DNA of 64,000 nt from Crotophaga sulcirostris (Eukaryota > Chordata > Aves > Cuculiformes > Crotophagidae), in contig VYZB01000377.1 in assembly GCA_013397455.1 (NCBI GenBank), positions 97,651-161,650 of the forward strand. Reading direction: 5' to 3'. Made by a program: the position numbers and the translations under genes. Below are positions 10,976 to 22,440 of the stretch, in pieces. The first letter of the stretch is position 1, and each line of letters begins with the position of its first letter. A model generated the notes under the pieces. That model was given only the letters and a program-made list of their open reading frames with translations. It had not been told where the DNA came from and ran no database searches.

Positions 10976-13900
10976 CTAGGGTAAGTAAGAAGGTTTCTGG
11001 AGTTCATGGCTCCTACCTCACTTTCTTCCAGAAGTTGGATAAATTGTCCAGCTGTTAAAGTCTCTGAAGTGTTGTGTGAAGAGCAGGATGCATCACCAGG
11101 TTTATCTGAAACTGGCATTATTCAGATACATTTGAAGGATAGCATTCTATGGTTCTGAATTTCCTTTCTCACACCATATGCCTGTGTTGAGAATCTCAAA
11201 GCTCAACCATCTTTGAGGAAAAGAAAAATAAAATCCAGATATACAGACTTCCTATAGAACAAAAATTCCAGTTTCTTCATGGCATTAATTAAAGTTGTTA
11301 GAAGAAACACAAATGTTAATGTTGTTGAAGCAGTCAAATGCTACAGAAATTAGGACTTAATTTTACTATAGTCATATCTGTTGTAATGCAGGCTAACACA
11401 AACAATACTGACTAGAAAGCAAGAAAATGGAAGAGCTTCTCTTTATGAGTGTACCACCCACCCCTTGTGCTGAATGAGAGGGTACCTGTAGGAGAATGCA
11501 AGTGAAGCCTGAATCCGAAATCACATGCACATATTAGAAAAGGGGTATATGTTTATGTGCAATTTTAATTCTGGTGTTTTCTATCTCATAGTATATTGAC
11601 TTTTTTCAAGAGCGAAATATTTGCTTAAGGTATTTGTGTCTGTAATTGTATTTAGAGTAAACATTTGCTAATGTGAGTATGGGGAGGGAAGGAGAGTGCA
11701 GGGCTGGGGGGGACGACAGGTTGTGCCCTAGTAATAGGTATGCAGAGAATCCAGTCTAGATAATTATATGTACATATGATTTAAGGTTAATAGTTATCAT
11801 TTACTCAGGGAGGTTTCAATGAATTTTTAACAAAGGTCATTGATGCTCAGTTCATCAAGTGGATTAGTTGTGTTCTCACCAAAAGGGTGAAGATCATAAG
11901 TAGCCCTAACACTGATTACCAGGACCTTGGGGCTTCGTTTGTCTGCTTTCCTCGATATGTTTCCTGTGAACAGTGCAACCTGCGACTTAATTTTCAGTGA
12001 ATTTCTGACATCACCCATTTTGGTTGTCTTTATTAATTTATATTATTCCACTAATGAAGTTTCACCAAGAGCAACTGAAATGTTCCAATTATTTTGCACC
12101 AGATTTTGATCATATTCTGTGCCTGTGTAATTACCTCAGATTTACTCCTCTGTAATTGAGATCATAATTTGACCCAATACGTTAATGACTTTAAAGTAAT
12201 GTAAAAAGTGATGAAACCATTTAATGAATATTTTTAAATGGGGTCACCTACTTGCTCATACACTCAGACAAAAGGTTTTCAGATTTGTTTGATATAGGTC
12301 ATCTAAGGAATGTCTGTCGGCAAGAAAAGATGCTTCAAAGAGAGATAACATATAAAAGAAAGTAATAAGTATCATATTGTTGGCAACAATACAATCAAAA
12401 TTCAGCCTGAAATAGTATTTTGGCAGCTGGAACTTCTTTCAAGCAGAATAAGGCTGCTGGATCCCACCAGTTCATAGCAAATGACAACAACGGCAAAAAG
12501 CAGGTATGATTGCCTTGGGGGTAAGAGGACATGAAACACATACACTCTTGAGATGTACAAGTACTGACATACCTGCTGTCTTTTCCAGGTATTAAAAATG
12601 ATCTATTTCCAGTGGGTAATCATAACCATCAGTGACAGCAGTGCTGTTCGTAGGTGTATTCTGTAACGTACATGGTACAGCAAAGGCTGTCGTGGGTTTT
12701 AACTTGATGACAAAGTGCTGCTGCACTGAAAGACAAAGGCCTTGGACCAGTAATACGCCACTTTCTTGCACCTCCAGAGAGGTGAAATAAGTTTTGAGTT
12801 CTGGTCCCTGCACTCTGGATTATTTCCTTTCTTTTTTTCCAATGACAGTTCACTATAAAAACATAAAACTACTCTGAGAAGGAAAAGGCAGAATTTAAGA
12901 ACTTGTCTTTCTGTCCCAATAACCCTGTGTTGCCTGTAGTTACGTCCCTTCTTGCTGCCAGGAATATTGCACTCAAGGTAAGAGAACCTCCTTTTTCAGT
13001 TGAACCTGACTATTGACTTGTTCTACTAAACTGGAAAAAATGACAGTAGAGGTCATCTTTGGGGGATGACAGGTGTTATAGCTGCTGCCCTTTGTGTAGG
13101 ACCCAATGTTTAAACATACTTGCGGAATGCTTAATCTAATTACATGCAAAAATACTGAAACTGTGATCTATATGATTATGTACTTTAAATTGAAACACTT
13201 TGTTAACAAATAAAGTAACTAGTTGCTAAAGAGAACAATATTTAATAAGATGAGACTTAGTGGAAAAGTTAGAAAATTGATTCTACTTTAGCTCAAACCA
13301 GAACACTTGCAAAGACTCATAGAGGAAGAAAACCTTTCTCTGAACCAAGAGCTGAATCTGGGAATTTCATAGTTCCCAATCCAGGCCTTTTCCAGATACC
13401 TGTGGATTGTGTTGCTCTTGTGCTCTCACATATGCCTCCTGATGCCCCAGAGAAAACAGAATTGTTGCGCTTTCTTCCTTTTCTTCCCCCTCCAACGTTT
13501 TTTTGTCCAGACTTTTCAAATTAGTATTAATATGAGTTCACAGACTGGCAGTCATTCTCAGTGCGCACAATCTAGTTTCACCAGGCAAACTCCTGCTTTT
13601 TCTCACTTTGCTACTCCCTTTTACCCTATAACTGTGCGCTTTCTGTTATTCCTTTACAGGAATTGTTACTTTGGATAACTCAAGAAATGTAATCAATTGT
13701 TTTCTTTAACACAAATATAGTTTATGGCTTATTGTATGTTTCTTCGAACACTGAAGCACAAATCTCAGTAGCCTGGGAGAGGGAGTGTTTGGAAGCTGTT
13801 TAGTAAATTAAAGTCCTCCAATGTAATTAATTGCAAATTAGAAAACTGAATAAAAAATGGGCATGGTGATCAATCTTTGCAAATATTGCTCCTCAATCTC

Positions 13901-14117
13901 TGCCATTCTGCTAGACCCACAGGATTATTTCACAAAACATCAGTATTTAGGATTATCTGTTCTTTGGGAAAATAGGTTTTGTCCCCTAATGCTAACAATT
14001 TAGTGTAGTCAAGAAAGTTTCTGAGGTGGATCACCATTATCCTTACTCAGCTGATGAGACTGGGCTGTTTCGTTCCTCCTGCTTACGTCTCTCATTCCTC
14101 TTTTAGTATGTGAGGCT
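10976..14117. other. AT-rich noncoding stretch, no gene recognised
   Basis: Mostly featureless. At 12,592-12,853 two overlapping minus-strand frames of about 73 codons have mixed amino-acid composition but no recognisable domain. At 11,683-11,722 there is a short G-rich stretch. No splice-flanked exon could be defended. Confidence 0.5.
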
Positions 14118-14218
14118 TTGTGATTAAATTGCAGGCTTGGGAGCCTGACAATTTGTGTTATATTCCCAGTTCTGCCACAAAGTTGACATAGCAGGCTGTA
14201 TGACTTAGCTCACAGAGG
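14118..14218 (+). repeat. MIR-type SINE relic, 5' half
   Basis: On the plus strand the block GGGAGCCTGACA is followed by GTGTTATATTCCCAGTTCTG, then CCAC, then CTGTATGACTTAGCTCA. This is the order and spacing of the 5' half of MIR (GGAGCCAGACTG, GGGTTCGAATCCCGGCTCTG, CCAC, CTGTGTGACCTTGGGCA). The later GAGGAAACTGAGG-type core is not evident downstream, so the copy is truncated or too diverged. The match is by eye to a remembered consensus. Confidence 0.6.
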
Positions 14219-16570
14219 TTTTTGCTCATAGATGTACGAACATTGCAATGTATGCGATTGCATACCTAATTTATACACATATACATAACACTGACAGTAC
14301 ACATAAATGAGATATTTGCAGATGCAGATAGCGACTTATGCATATAACAGGGCAACAGAAACACACAATTGTTCTAATTATACCCAGGAACTATATGAAT
14401 GAATGAATAGGCACGTAATGAAAATTAAACTTCTGGCTACACTGCTCATTTATATCATTTTTAAGACCAGAAGAATACTATTAATATTCCCATCCATGAT
14501 GGGGCATGGCTTATTACCATTTTGTAATGAGCTTTAACATTACTAAATGGGAGGTGCTAAAGATCAGCAAATTTTTTATCTGTGCCTGGAGGGTTAATTT
14601 TTTTCATAGATTTCTCCCTTTGGATGATCTTGAAAATTGTTCAATTCGCGCTTGCAGAACTCTGTATCACAGGACTGGTGAACCTGAGTATGTGTGGGTT
14701 GTTCTGCTCCAGTCCTCAAAAGTTAAAACAGGAGCATAGAGATAAAATGGAGTTACTCTTTCAATGTTTTTAAAACCTTCCCCAAGCTGTGCCATCGTCT
14801 AGCAGGCTAGATGTGGAGGCCATTTGTTTGTTTTGTAACTTTGCTGCCATCCCTCAGGCACTTCATGTACAGCCTACTCAGTGTGATGAAGTAGCAACAG
14901 GGGAGAAAGTGAAGGCGAAAGCAGGATGTCAGAAAGAGCTCCTTAAAGTTCATGTTCAGGTGGGTGAAAAATTGAACATCCTGCTTGGGGTTTGTCTTTC
15001 AGGGAAGAAACAAAACCAGAACACCTTGTCTAAGAAAGCATGAAGCACTGCCAAATGGTAGGTCTAGCTAATTGCACGTGGGACACCTGTGCACCTGAAA
15101 GGGTGTTGATCCAGGAGATTTAAACCATCTATTTGCCAAGTGTTTTCTTCCAAATAAATATGATTTGTGAGGCAGTACTTTTAGAATACTGTTCCTTCTC
15201 TCTCTGATAGCCTGTGTACTGCTGTGTCCTACCAGAAACAGAGTGGTTGAGAATCGGTTATTGCTCGGTTGTTTCCATCCAGTTCATTTCTTTCAATAGT
15301 TGCAATAGAAAGATAAACATCTTTTTTTTCAAATGTTCATTCAATGATGTCAAATTACAAGCAAATGTAAAAGCAATTATCCAGGAGAAAATAAGGTAGC
15401 TGAAACCTACATATTTGTTTAATACCATGAATTTTTAATTATGTATTCTCAATTCTTTCTGATTAGGCATCTATTTCAGGACAGATGACCTTCCAGTGCA
15501 CCCTGTGTATCTGGTATGCTAACTGCTCAGACTGGAGGACATGGTAATTTTTTGAGCAACTCTCTTTACGGAAATGATGGAACAGAGGGATATATACTTG
15601 GATCGTTTCTTGAAAGAAAGCGGGGTTTATCCAGATTGTGACAACTACAGCAAATTTTTCCCAGGTACCACAAGACACAGCTGTAATGATTTCCTTAGTT
15701 ACCAGGATTAACTGTAAATTATTTTAACTGAAATATTTGGAAACTTTCAGAAGATGTGTCTTTGGTCTGGATTTGAAAACTCTTTAGCTAGAACTGTGCA
15801 TGCGGTAAGAGTTTGTTTTTTTCCTAATCAGCTGAGTTCAAGATGAATAAATATAGAATTTTTAAACTAAGAAATAAACATTTGAAAGCTGGAAAAGATA
15901 TAAAGATATTTTGTCCAGATTTCTTAAACTCTTATTTAAAGGAAAACTATCTTGAAATCCAGTTCAATAATAATTTTTTCACATGTACAAAATTCCTAGA
16001 CTATATATTATTCCAGAAGTTTACCTTAAAATGGATTTTTTTGGTATTTAACCTTTTTTTACCCTTAATTAATTTTTGCAAGAAGATAGCTTATATATAT
16101 GGCATTTGCTGTAATATAGAGTATTTCAGTTGCATTAAAGTAATTAAAAAGACTATCTTAAAACTAACTGTTTCAGAGTATGGGGTTTGTCTCTACTTTG
16201 ACACTTTGATTTCTTTTTTTTTCAATTTTCCACTACCTCAGTAAGTGAATCTCTGATGTTTACACTAACTATGCAGATGCAGTTTTATTATTTTAATATC
16301 ACAAATAGCTATTCAGTTGATAAAGTGAGGAGTGTTACTCGAACCAGGGCACTTACATCCTCATACTAATTTGAGCTGAGACACTAAAAAGTGTTCACTA
16401 TAAGGAGCACGTGAGGCAAAATTATTAAAAAAAAATACAATGGTAAAGATACAGCTGAAGCAAGTGATATGAATATAGTTGCACAGTTAATCTCCAGGGA
16501 ATAGTTCTTTCATTTAACATTGGAATATTCAGACGGATTTTACATTGTGTATGACAGTATCTCCACAAAA
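14219..16570. other. AT-rich noncoding stretch with one long AT-driven ORF
   Basis: The longest frame (15,843-16,244 plus, 133 codons) is dominated by Phe, Ile, Leu, Asn and Lys from AT-rich codons and shows no domain, so it is probably chance. An ATGA tetranucleotide run is at 14,395-14,408. Nothing else was recognised. Confidence 0.55.
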
Positions 16571-16571
16571 T

Positions 16572-16636
16572 GTGTCCTACTCATTGATGCTAATGGAGTC
16601 ATTTAGAAGTCTGAGAATCTAAGCTTTATCTAATAA
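16572..16636. repeat. Possible ancient CR1/L3-type 3' tail
   Basis: The blocks CTACTCATTGATGCTAATGG, then AGTCATTT, then CTGAGAATCTAAG resemble the semi-palindromic 'tccattgacttcaatgga' plus 'tgagaatctggcc' tail found on ancient amniote CR1/L3 copies. The match is short and by eye. Orientation cannot be fixed because the motif is nearly self-complementary. Confidence 0.35.
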
Positions 16637-16639
16637 CTT

Positions 16640-19600
16640 TATAAAGTTAGTTATACTTGAGGTTTACGACTCGTATTAAAAGTTGGACAGCTACTAAAAA
16701 TAAATTTCTAATCCTGTGATAGGAAATCTTCAGAAACTTAGCAGATTTGGATAAGCCATCTACTGGCTCTCAACTCATCTGAACTCTGGTGAATCTTCTT
16801 GGTCTGGAAATCTCAGTGGAAATCTGAGCAATTTAGTGAACTTTCTCTGATGTTGAAAGCACAGAAGAAGGTAAGTCTGTAGTGAGTTCTGCCTCTGACT
16901 TACCAATGATCTTAGGTTAGCATCCAGATGCTTAGGTTAAATCTGAGAAAAACTTAATTGTCCTTCACGGTCACGTTTTTTTTTTCTTTTGCAAGCTAAT
17001 GAAAACCAGAGTTTCCACTAGAGAATCCGCATAAACATAGCCCAAACTGTTGTTGCTATTACTGAGAAACTCCATATGTATTTTATTTTGAGGGTTAAAA
17101 ATTTCAAACCTGGATCTAACATATGGTTTTGCATAGTAGATCCTCAGTATTAAAAATGATTAAGAGAACCACCTTTGCGTTATATGTCTTTGTTTAAGAT
17201 TTAATTATAATTTAATAAAAAAATGAAGAATTGTTTAAAAAAATACAACAAAGAAAACCCCAAACCAAGGAAAACCCAGACACCTCAACTGGACTCTTTT
17301 TAACATCTTACTATAGATTCAGTTTAGGATTCACTTTGAGTTTTATGTCTGTGTATGCACGTCCTTAGGCTAGCAAGAACCAGTGTATATTCCCTTGGAT
17401 AAAACAAACTGAAATCAAAGAGGAAAACAATGTCATATTTTGTTTAAGGACCTTTTGTTGCCATATATATTTATTGGAATTCCTGATAATGAAGAAGGTA
17501 AGCAGTTAATACATATCAAATTATTTATTTCTGGGAAATATTTAGTTTTAAGATTTATGTTTTATTAAGAATCATGAAAAAGTCTGGGTACAGCAAGAAG
17601 TAAATAGCAGGATATGAATCCAGGAGACATTTGATGACAGAAAGGAATCTCGGATTTTTTGAATTATGTCTATTTTGCGCAAATAATAAAGCAAAAATGT
17701 GGATTCCAAACTGACTAGCTGTAACTTATGAAATTCATAACCAACTCTCAGATCTACAGCTCGAGAAAATTGCTAGCACAAATACAAAAGCCTTGTTTAT
17801 ATAATTTCGTGAGGTGATGCAATTAAGGTGAAGTGTACTTAGTATAAAGATTACAAATATGCTTCTCTGCGTACATGACACTTTTAAAGGACTGTAACAA
17901 GATGGTTTAAGTAGCAGACACAGCACCTCTTTGTATTGCAGTAATAATTGGCTTAAGAGGCAGGCAACGTTAGTCAACATTTGTCTGCACTCCTTGGAAA
18001 ATATCTTCAGTCCTGGCAAAAGTATTTGCTCCACAATTCATCTTGTAGGTATTAAACACAGTGCCATTTGCCTACCAAACCATGATCTCCTTAAGCAGAT
18101 TATGGCTTATTGCTCCAAACTTCAGAGTTTGAAAAGAAAGAGAAGGAACATTTTTGTGACGTCATCCCAGCAGGTAGTGACATTTTGAATGCTTGATGAC
18201 ATTTCCTCTTGTAAATAGAAAAGGGAACTCAGTAGGTGTAGCATTGCTTTACCTTTTGTGAAATGTCACTGTGCTGTAGAAAGCGAAAGAACTCCTGTAT
18301 ATTATTTTATTGTTTCTGGGAAACAGAAGGAAATTACACCAAAAGGCTCATAGAACCCTATGTATTTCTTACATTATTTGCCAAGGTTTCTCTAAAGAAA
18401 TACCAATGAACTTCCAACAGCATGCATTGTTAGTTTTTATAATAAATAGCTCTCTTACTTAAATTCATGCCTCTTTACACTTCTAATGCTCCTGACTTTA
18501 GCTCGTAGAATTCACATCTTTTACAACCTTGCCATCTGTCCTCTAGGATTTACTTAAAAAACATTATTCGTGTAACATCTAAAAATGTTCCTTTCCTTAT
18601 CTCTTTTGTTTACTTTCTAGCATCCGAACAGATATATTGTTGATCATTAGAATTATGCTTTCAATTTTGATACCTGTTCATTTATTATCACTTGAGCCTC
18701 CTGGCTCTTGCTGCACCCTGATATTCACTGGGAAGAGTAATGTCATTGTGGTGCTTGGCCCCAGCATTTTTTCCTCTGCTGTAGATATCCTGGGACTCCT
18801 GTGATTACAGATCACAGAAAAGGAAATAAAATTTTTCTGAGTATAGTCATCCACAAGAGAAAATATGTGTGATACACAGTGTTACCTTTTTCTCTAGAAA
18901 GCTGACCCCAAATAGATGTGTGAATCCCACAGAAATTTGAGTCTAACGTAAAGACATTTCAGGAGTAGTTTGGTGCAATACTTTGTTCCTAAAATACTTC
19001 TGCACACATCTATCTTTCTAGTCTGAGCTGCAACCAGCTGGTTTTCATCCAGCTCTGTTTCTGCCAGCTACTGAGAGCAGTTGGCACCATATCTGTCTAT
19101 CTCCTGTGGAAAAGCAGCATAGAAAATGTATGTTAATAATAATATTTATAGTCCAGGCTCATTAGATGATAATTTCCAGTATTTTTCCATCAAAATTGAA
19201 GTGAACTTATGGACTATCCTGACCTCACAAGACCCTGTGCATTTGGTTATTTAAGAAATACTTACTTAACAAATTCTGTCTTCTAAGATCAGTCTAAAGA
19301 TTAGCTAATGCAAGGATGAAATATCCTATATTTGCTACCTCAACAACCATTTGGAACGGTAGCCCACCACTGCAACCAGGCCAGTGTTCCCCACCTAGTG
19401 GGCTCTGATGACTCATCCAGCAACCTTTCTGTCTCACCAGGACTCCTTTGGGGTCTCACAAACCTCCTTTTCCTTCTTGAGTATCTCATGTTACTCTACT
19501 TTCACAATCTTTCTTCTTTTGGGCTGTTTCATCACCATGATACTGTTGAACACAAGCTGGACAGGGCAGCAATGAGATGCTTCTGCAGACATCTCTGCAC

Positions 19601-21258
19601 TTCTCATCTGTTGTAGATAGACCCTATGTCATTAGCATTAATACTTCGATTTCATGGCTTTCTTCTGTATTCAGAGGTCTTCTCCTGTACAGTTAATCAA
19701 AGGGCCACCAGCATAATTTTCCAGTGTACTTCCTTTCTCTACCTAATCTCTATGCCACAAAGATTTCTCTTTCAAGAAATTTATCTCTGTAGCTTTATTA
19801 CCTGTTATCAACAGATCAGCAGGATGCTCTCCCACTTCTCACCTCTTCCTGATCTTACAACACACAACAGGTGTTGAGTGTGACAAATTTGGCAGGGTAG
19901 TTGCTGTCTAGGTCTTCCCATGCTCTACTGAATCCAGAAAATAACTTCCTCTATACCCAAAGGCTAGATCCTCACTGGTTTTGCTTTTCTTCTATTTTCT
20001 TCATAATTTTATAAAATTGGTGGTGCCAGTCCCTCTGCCTAAACGGAACTTGTCACACAGGAAATACGCCTTTGGAAAATGTGTCTGTGTGAGTGGGGAG
20101 GAGGTTTGGACAAAAGCAGAGCCAGGTCTTCCACAACTGTCTCATCATATGAGTCCTCTTCCTGGTTATTGTATTGTGGGTGGTAGAAAAGTGTTTTAGA
20201 TTTCTCAACAAGAAATTGTTCAAAACCAGTCACAGAAGATACAGGAAAGGAAGCTCTGGATTGTAACATAGCACAGCTTGGGATACTCACTATGATTAGC
20301 ACAATTTATCCTTATCATGTTAGAATGACTGTGCCATCAATATTTAACATCCAAAGATGTGATTCTGTGAGTAAATTTTGCACCCATTTCCTCTGAGTGG
20401 GTTGCAAATATATTCACACATTTTTCATCACAACTGAGCAGCAGCATGTATTCCTTTAAAGGAAACTGGGATGAAAGAAGTTGCCTCTAAGAAAAAGCAG
20501 ATTAATCTCTTGGAAACTCCCAACTGGAACATTGTAACATTAACTGGCAGTTTCCCCTGATCCAGGTAATTTATTCATGAAACTTATGGAGGTTAATCAA
20601 AAGTTCATATAATTGTAATAAACAGAATACTTAATGGAGTAATCATGCAATTCAAGGCATTTTGTAATTTATTTCAAATATCAGATAAAAATAACTAAGA
20701 GGTGTGCCAGGAAGCCAGCAAATAATTTGGAAACTGATGAGCGTGGCATACCTGCTGAACTATGAATAGATAACATGGTGTATATAGATAAATATAATAA
20801 AGTAGCAGGTATTCCACAGGCTTCTACTTTTTAGAAGGCTTTAAAATTTATTCTAAAACTCACATTGCCACCTCTTGTACAATCTGGTTTCCAGTTTAGC
20901 CCTTCAGCAGCATAGCTCTGAGGAATCCTCTGACTGGGACCTGAGAGGTCTCACGATAAGGGGTTCCATTTGCCCCTTTTAAAGAAGCAAGTATATTAAT
21001 CAGATGTTTTTCACAGTGTATTATTGTAGCAAATTTATTTTTGTTTTAAAAATAAAATTGGTTAGAAGGAATATTAAGTTTTGAACGTGAATGCACTTTT
21101 ATTTGTTGAAAAAGCATGATATATGTTGCATGAGCAACCACATAGATTGACGAGGCATGTATTTTCTCATAAATAAACAGATAATATATATAGATAGATA
21201 TAAAATACCTATGAAATAGATAAGTGAATGTATTGATATGTAGAGAGTACTGATGGGT
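16640..21258. other. Noncoding stretch, partly pyrimidine-biased, no gene recognised
   Basis: From about 19,330 to 19,880 the plus strand is pyrimidine-biased and carries two adjacent frames of 94 and 83 codons in different registers, without recognisable domains. The rest is AT-rich sequence, including AT/GATA-like runs near 21,180-21,205. No exon, RNA gene or confident repeat was found. Confidence 0.5.
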
Positions 21259-21259
21259 A

Positions 21260-21432
21260 ACTGGCACAAGTTGCCTGGAAAAGCTGTGGGGTGTTCACTG
21301 CAGATGTTCAAAAGCTGTCCAGAAATGGTCCTGGGTGACCTGCTCTGGGTCACCTTGTTGAGCAGTGGCATTGTACAAGATGACACCAGAGGGTCCATCC
21401 AACCTCAACCATTCTACGATCCTGTGAAATTC
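21260..21432 (+). mobile_element. CR1 LINE 3'-terminal fragment
   Basis: This is a heavily 5'-truncated CR1 copy on the plus strand. It holds the end of ORF2 and the short 3' UTR: CTGGCACAAGTTGCCTGGAA (the 'rhwnrlp' end of ORF2), ATGTTCAAA, GACCTGCTCTGGGTCACC, then CCATCCAACCTCAACCATTC and TACGATCCTGTGAAATT. The last block is a decayed form of the repeated ATTCTATG unit that ends CR1 elements. Divergence is substantial and a small insertion is likely around 21,355-21,385. Extreme 5' truncation is typical of CR1 insertions. Confidence 0.82.
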
Positions 21433-22239
21433 TAGTATATAAGAAAAATACATGCTTTAGTGGAGAAAAGACTGTATTTCAAAATGTCTTATGTATTCTC
21501 CTTATACTGAAAATGTAGTTTTATACTTGGCTTCTTGATAATGATTTGATTTGATACAAAAATTCTTCATTTTGCATAAAACTTTGTATGGCTGGGTACT
21601 TAATATCAAGGCATATAAAAATTAAGTAGACTGATATGCTGTAAAAGAAACATATTTTCTCAAAACCAAAATGTCTGAAATAAAATATCCAGTTTTAAAA
21701 ACAAAAACCCAAGCAAATTATGTCAGCTACAGAGAGGGTGAGCAGATATAATCCATTTTCTTGAAAAATCATAATTTGCCCAGGATACAAAGTTGAACAA
21801 CCTAATAAGGAGATCACACAAAAAGAAATATTAAACATTTCACAGGAAGGCATTTTTCAGACCTCGGTTGGAAGACTTTCAACTCAACAGTTGCTTTAAT
21901 CAGTTTAGTCAATTATATTCAGGGGAATCACTTCAAAAGCACAAGAAAATTTCATGTTATGCCTTGTAAGTGATGAATAACTTCTAGACTCTGTTCCCTT
22001 CTTAAACTCATACAAAAAAGATGAAAAGATTAGCACTTCCTGTAGCACCTTCACTTTCCAGGATTGCCTTGAAAGCAGCAAGGAAAGTACTGTAGGTTTT
22101 AAAACTAAAGAGACTATTGTGCAGAAATTAATTGATGGCCTCGTTTTGACTGTGTGATAGCAGCAGAGGTAATGAGTATAGACCTTGCTTCAGTGTTTTG
22201 CTTTCCAGCACCTGGCAGAAAAGTCAGTGAGCTGAATCC
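21433..22239. other. AT-rich noncoding stretch, no gene recognised
   Basis: No repeat family or exon recognised; frames are short and AT-driven. Confidence 0.55.
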
Positions 22240-22440
22240 TTGTAGGTAAATTCTTTTTTTGGAAGCAGGCAGGCTTTTTGAAGCAAGCCGGTAAACTCCT
22301 CTTCCAGGCAATCTTTTCTTCTTTCTAATAGGCATTTTTCCTTTCAGGCAATCAAATCTTTTTCCACTCTGTACACAAGCTCCTTCCTTTCAGGCAGGTA
22401 AACTTCTTCCTCCCTCCTTATTTCCCCCTGGTAAGCAAAC
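22240..22440 (+). repeat. Degenerate pyrimidine-rich tandem array
   Basis: The plus strand carries recurring modules in which a pyrimidine run is followed by CAGGCA and often GGTAAA. Examples are TGTAGGTAAATTC (22,241), GCCGGTAAACTCCTCTTCC (22,287), CCTTTCAGGCAATC (22,339) and CCTTTCAGGCAGGTAAACTT (22,386), with CTGGTAAGC at the end (22,428). Spacing is irregular (roughly 40-55 bases), so this is a decayed minisatellite or a chance cluster. Each module resembles a 3' splice site (polypyrimidine-CAG), and several a 5' splice site (GTAAAC/GTAAGC). Confidence 0.45.

Noticed and set aside
15843..16244. 133-codon plus-strand frame
   Set aside because: Composition is Phe/Ile/Leu/Asn/Lys from AT-rich codons, with no domain, no exon context and no sign of selection visible from one sequence.
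16335..16355. tRNA-like CTCGAACCAGGG word
   Set aside because: No A-box/B-box pair or cloverleaf could be built around it.
19330..19880. Pyrimidine-biased segment as an L2 LINE 3' end
   Set aside because: Only the general CT-rich flavour resembles L2; I could not line up ordered consensus blocks.
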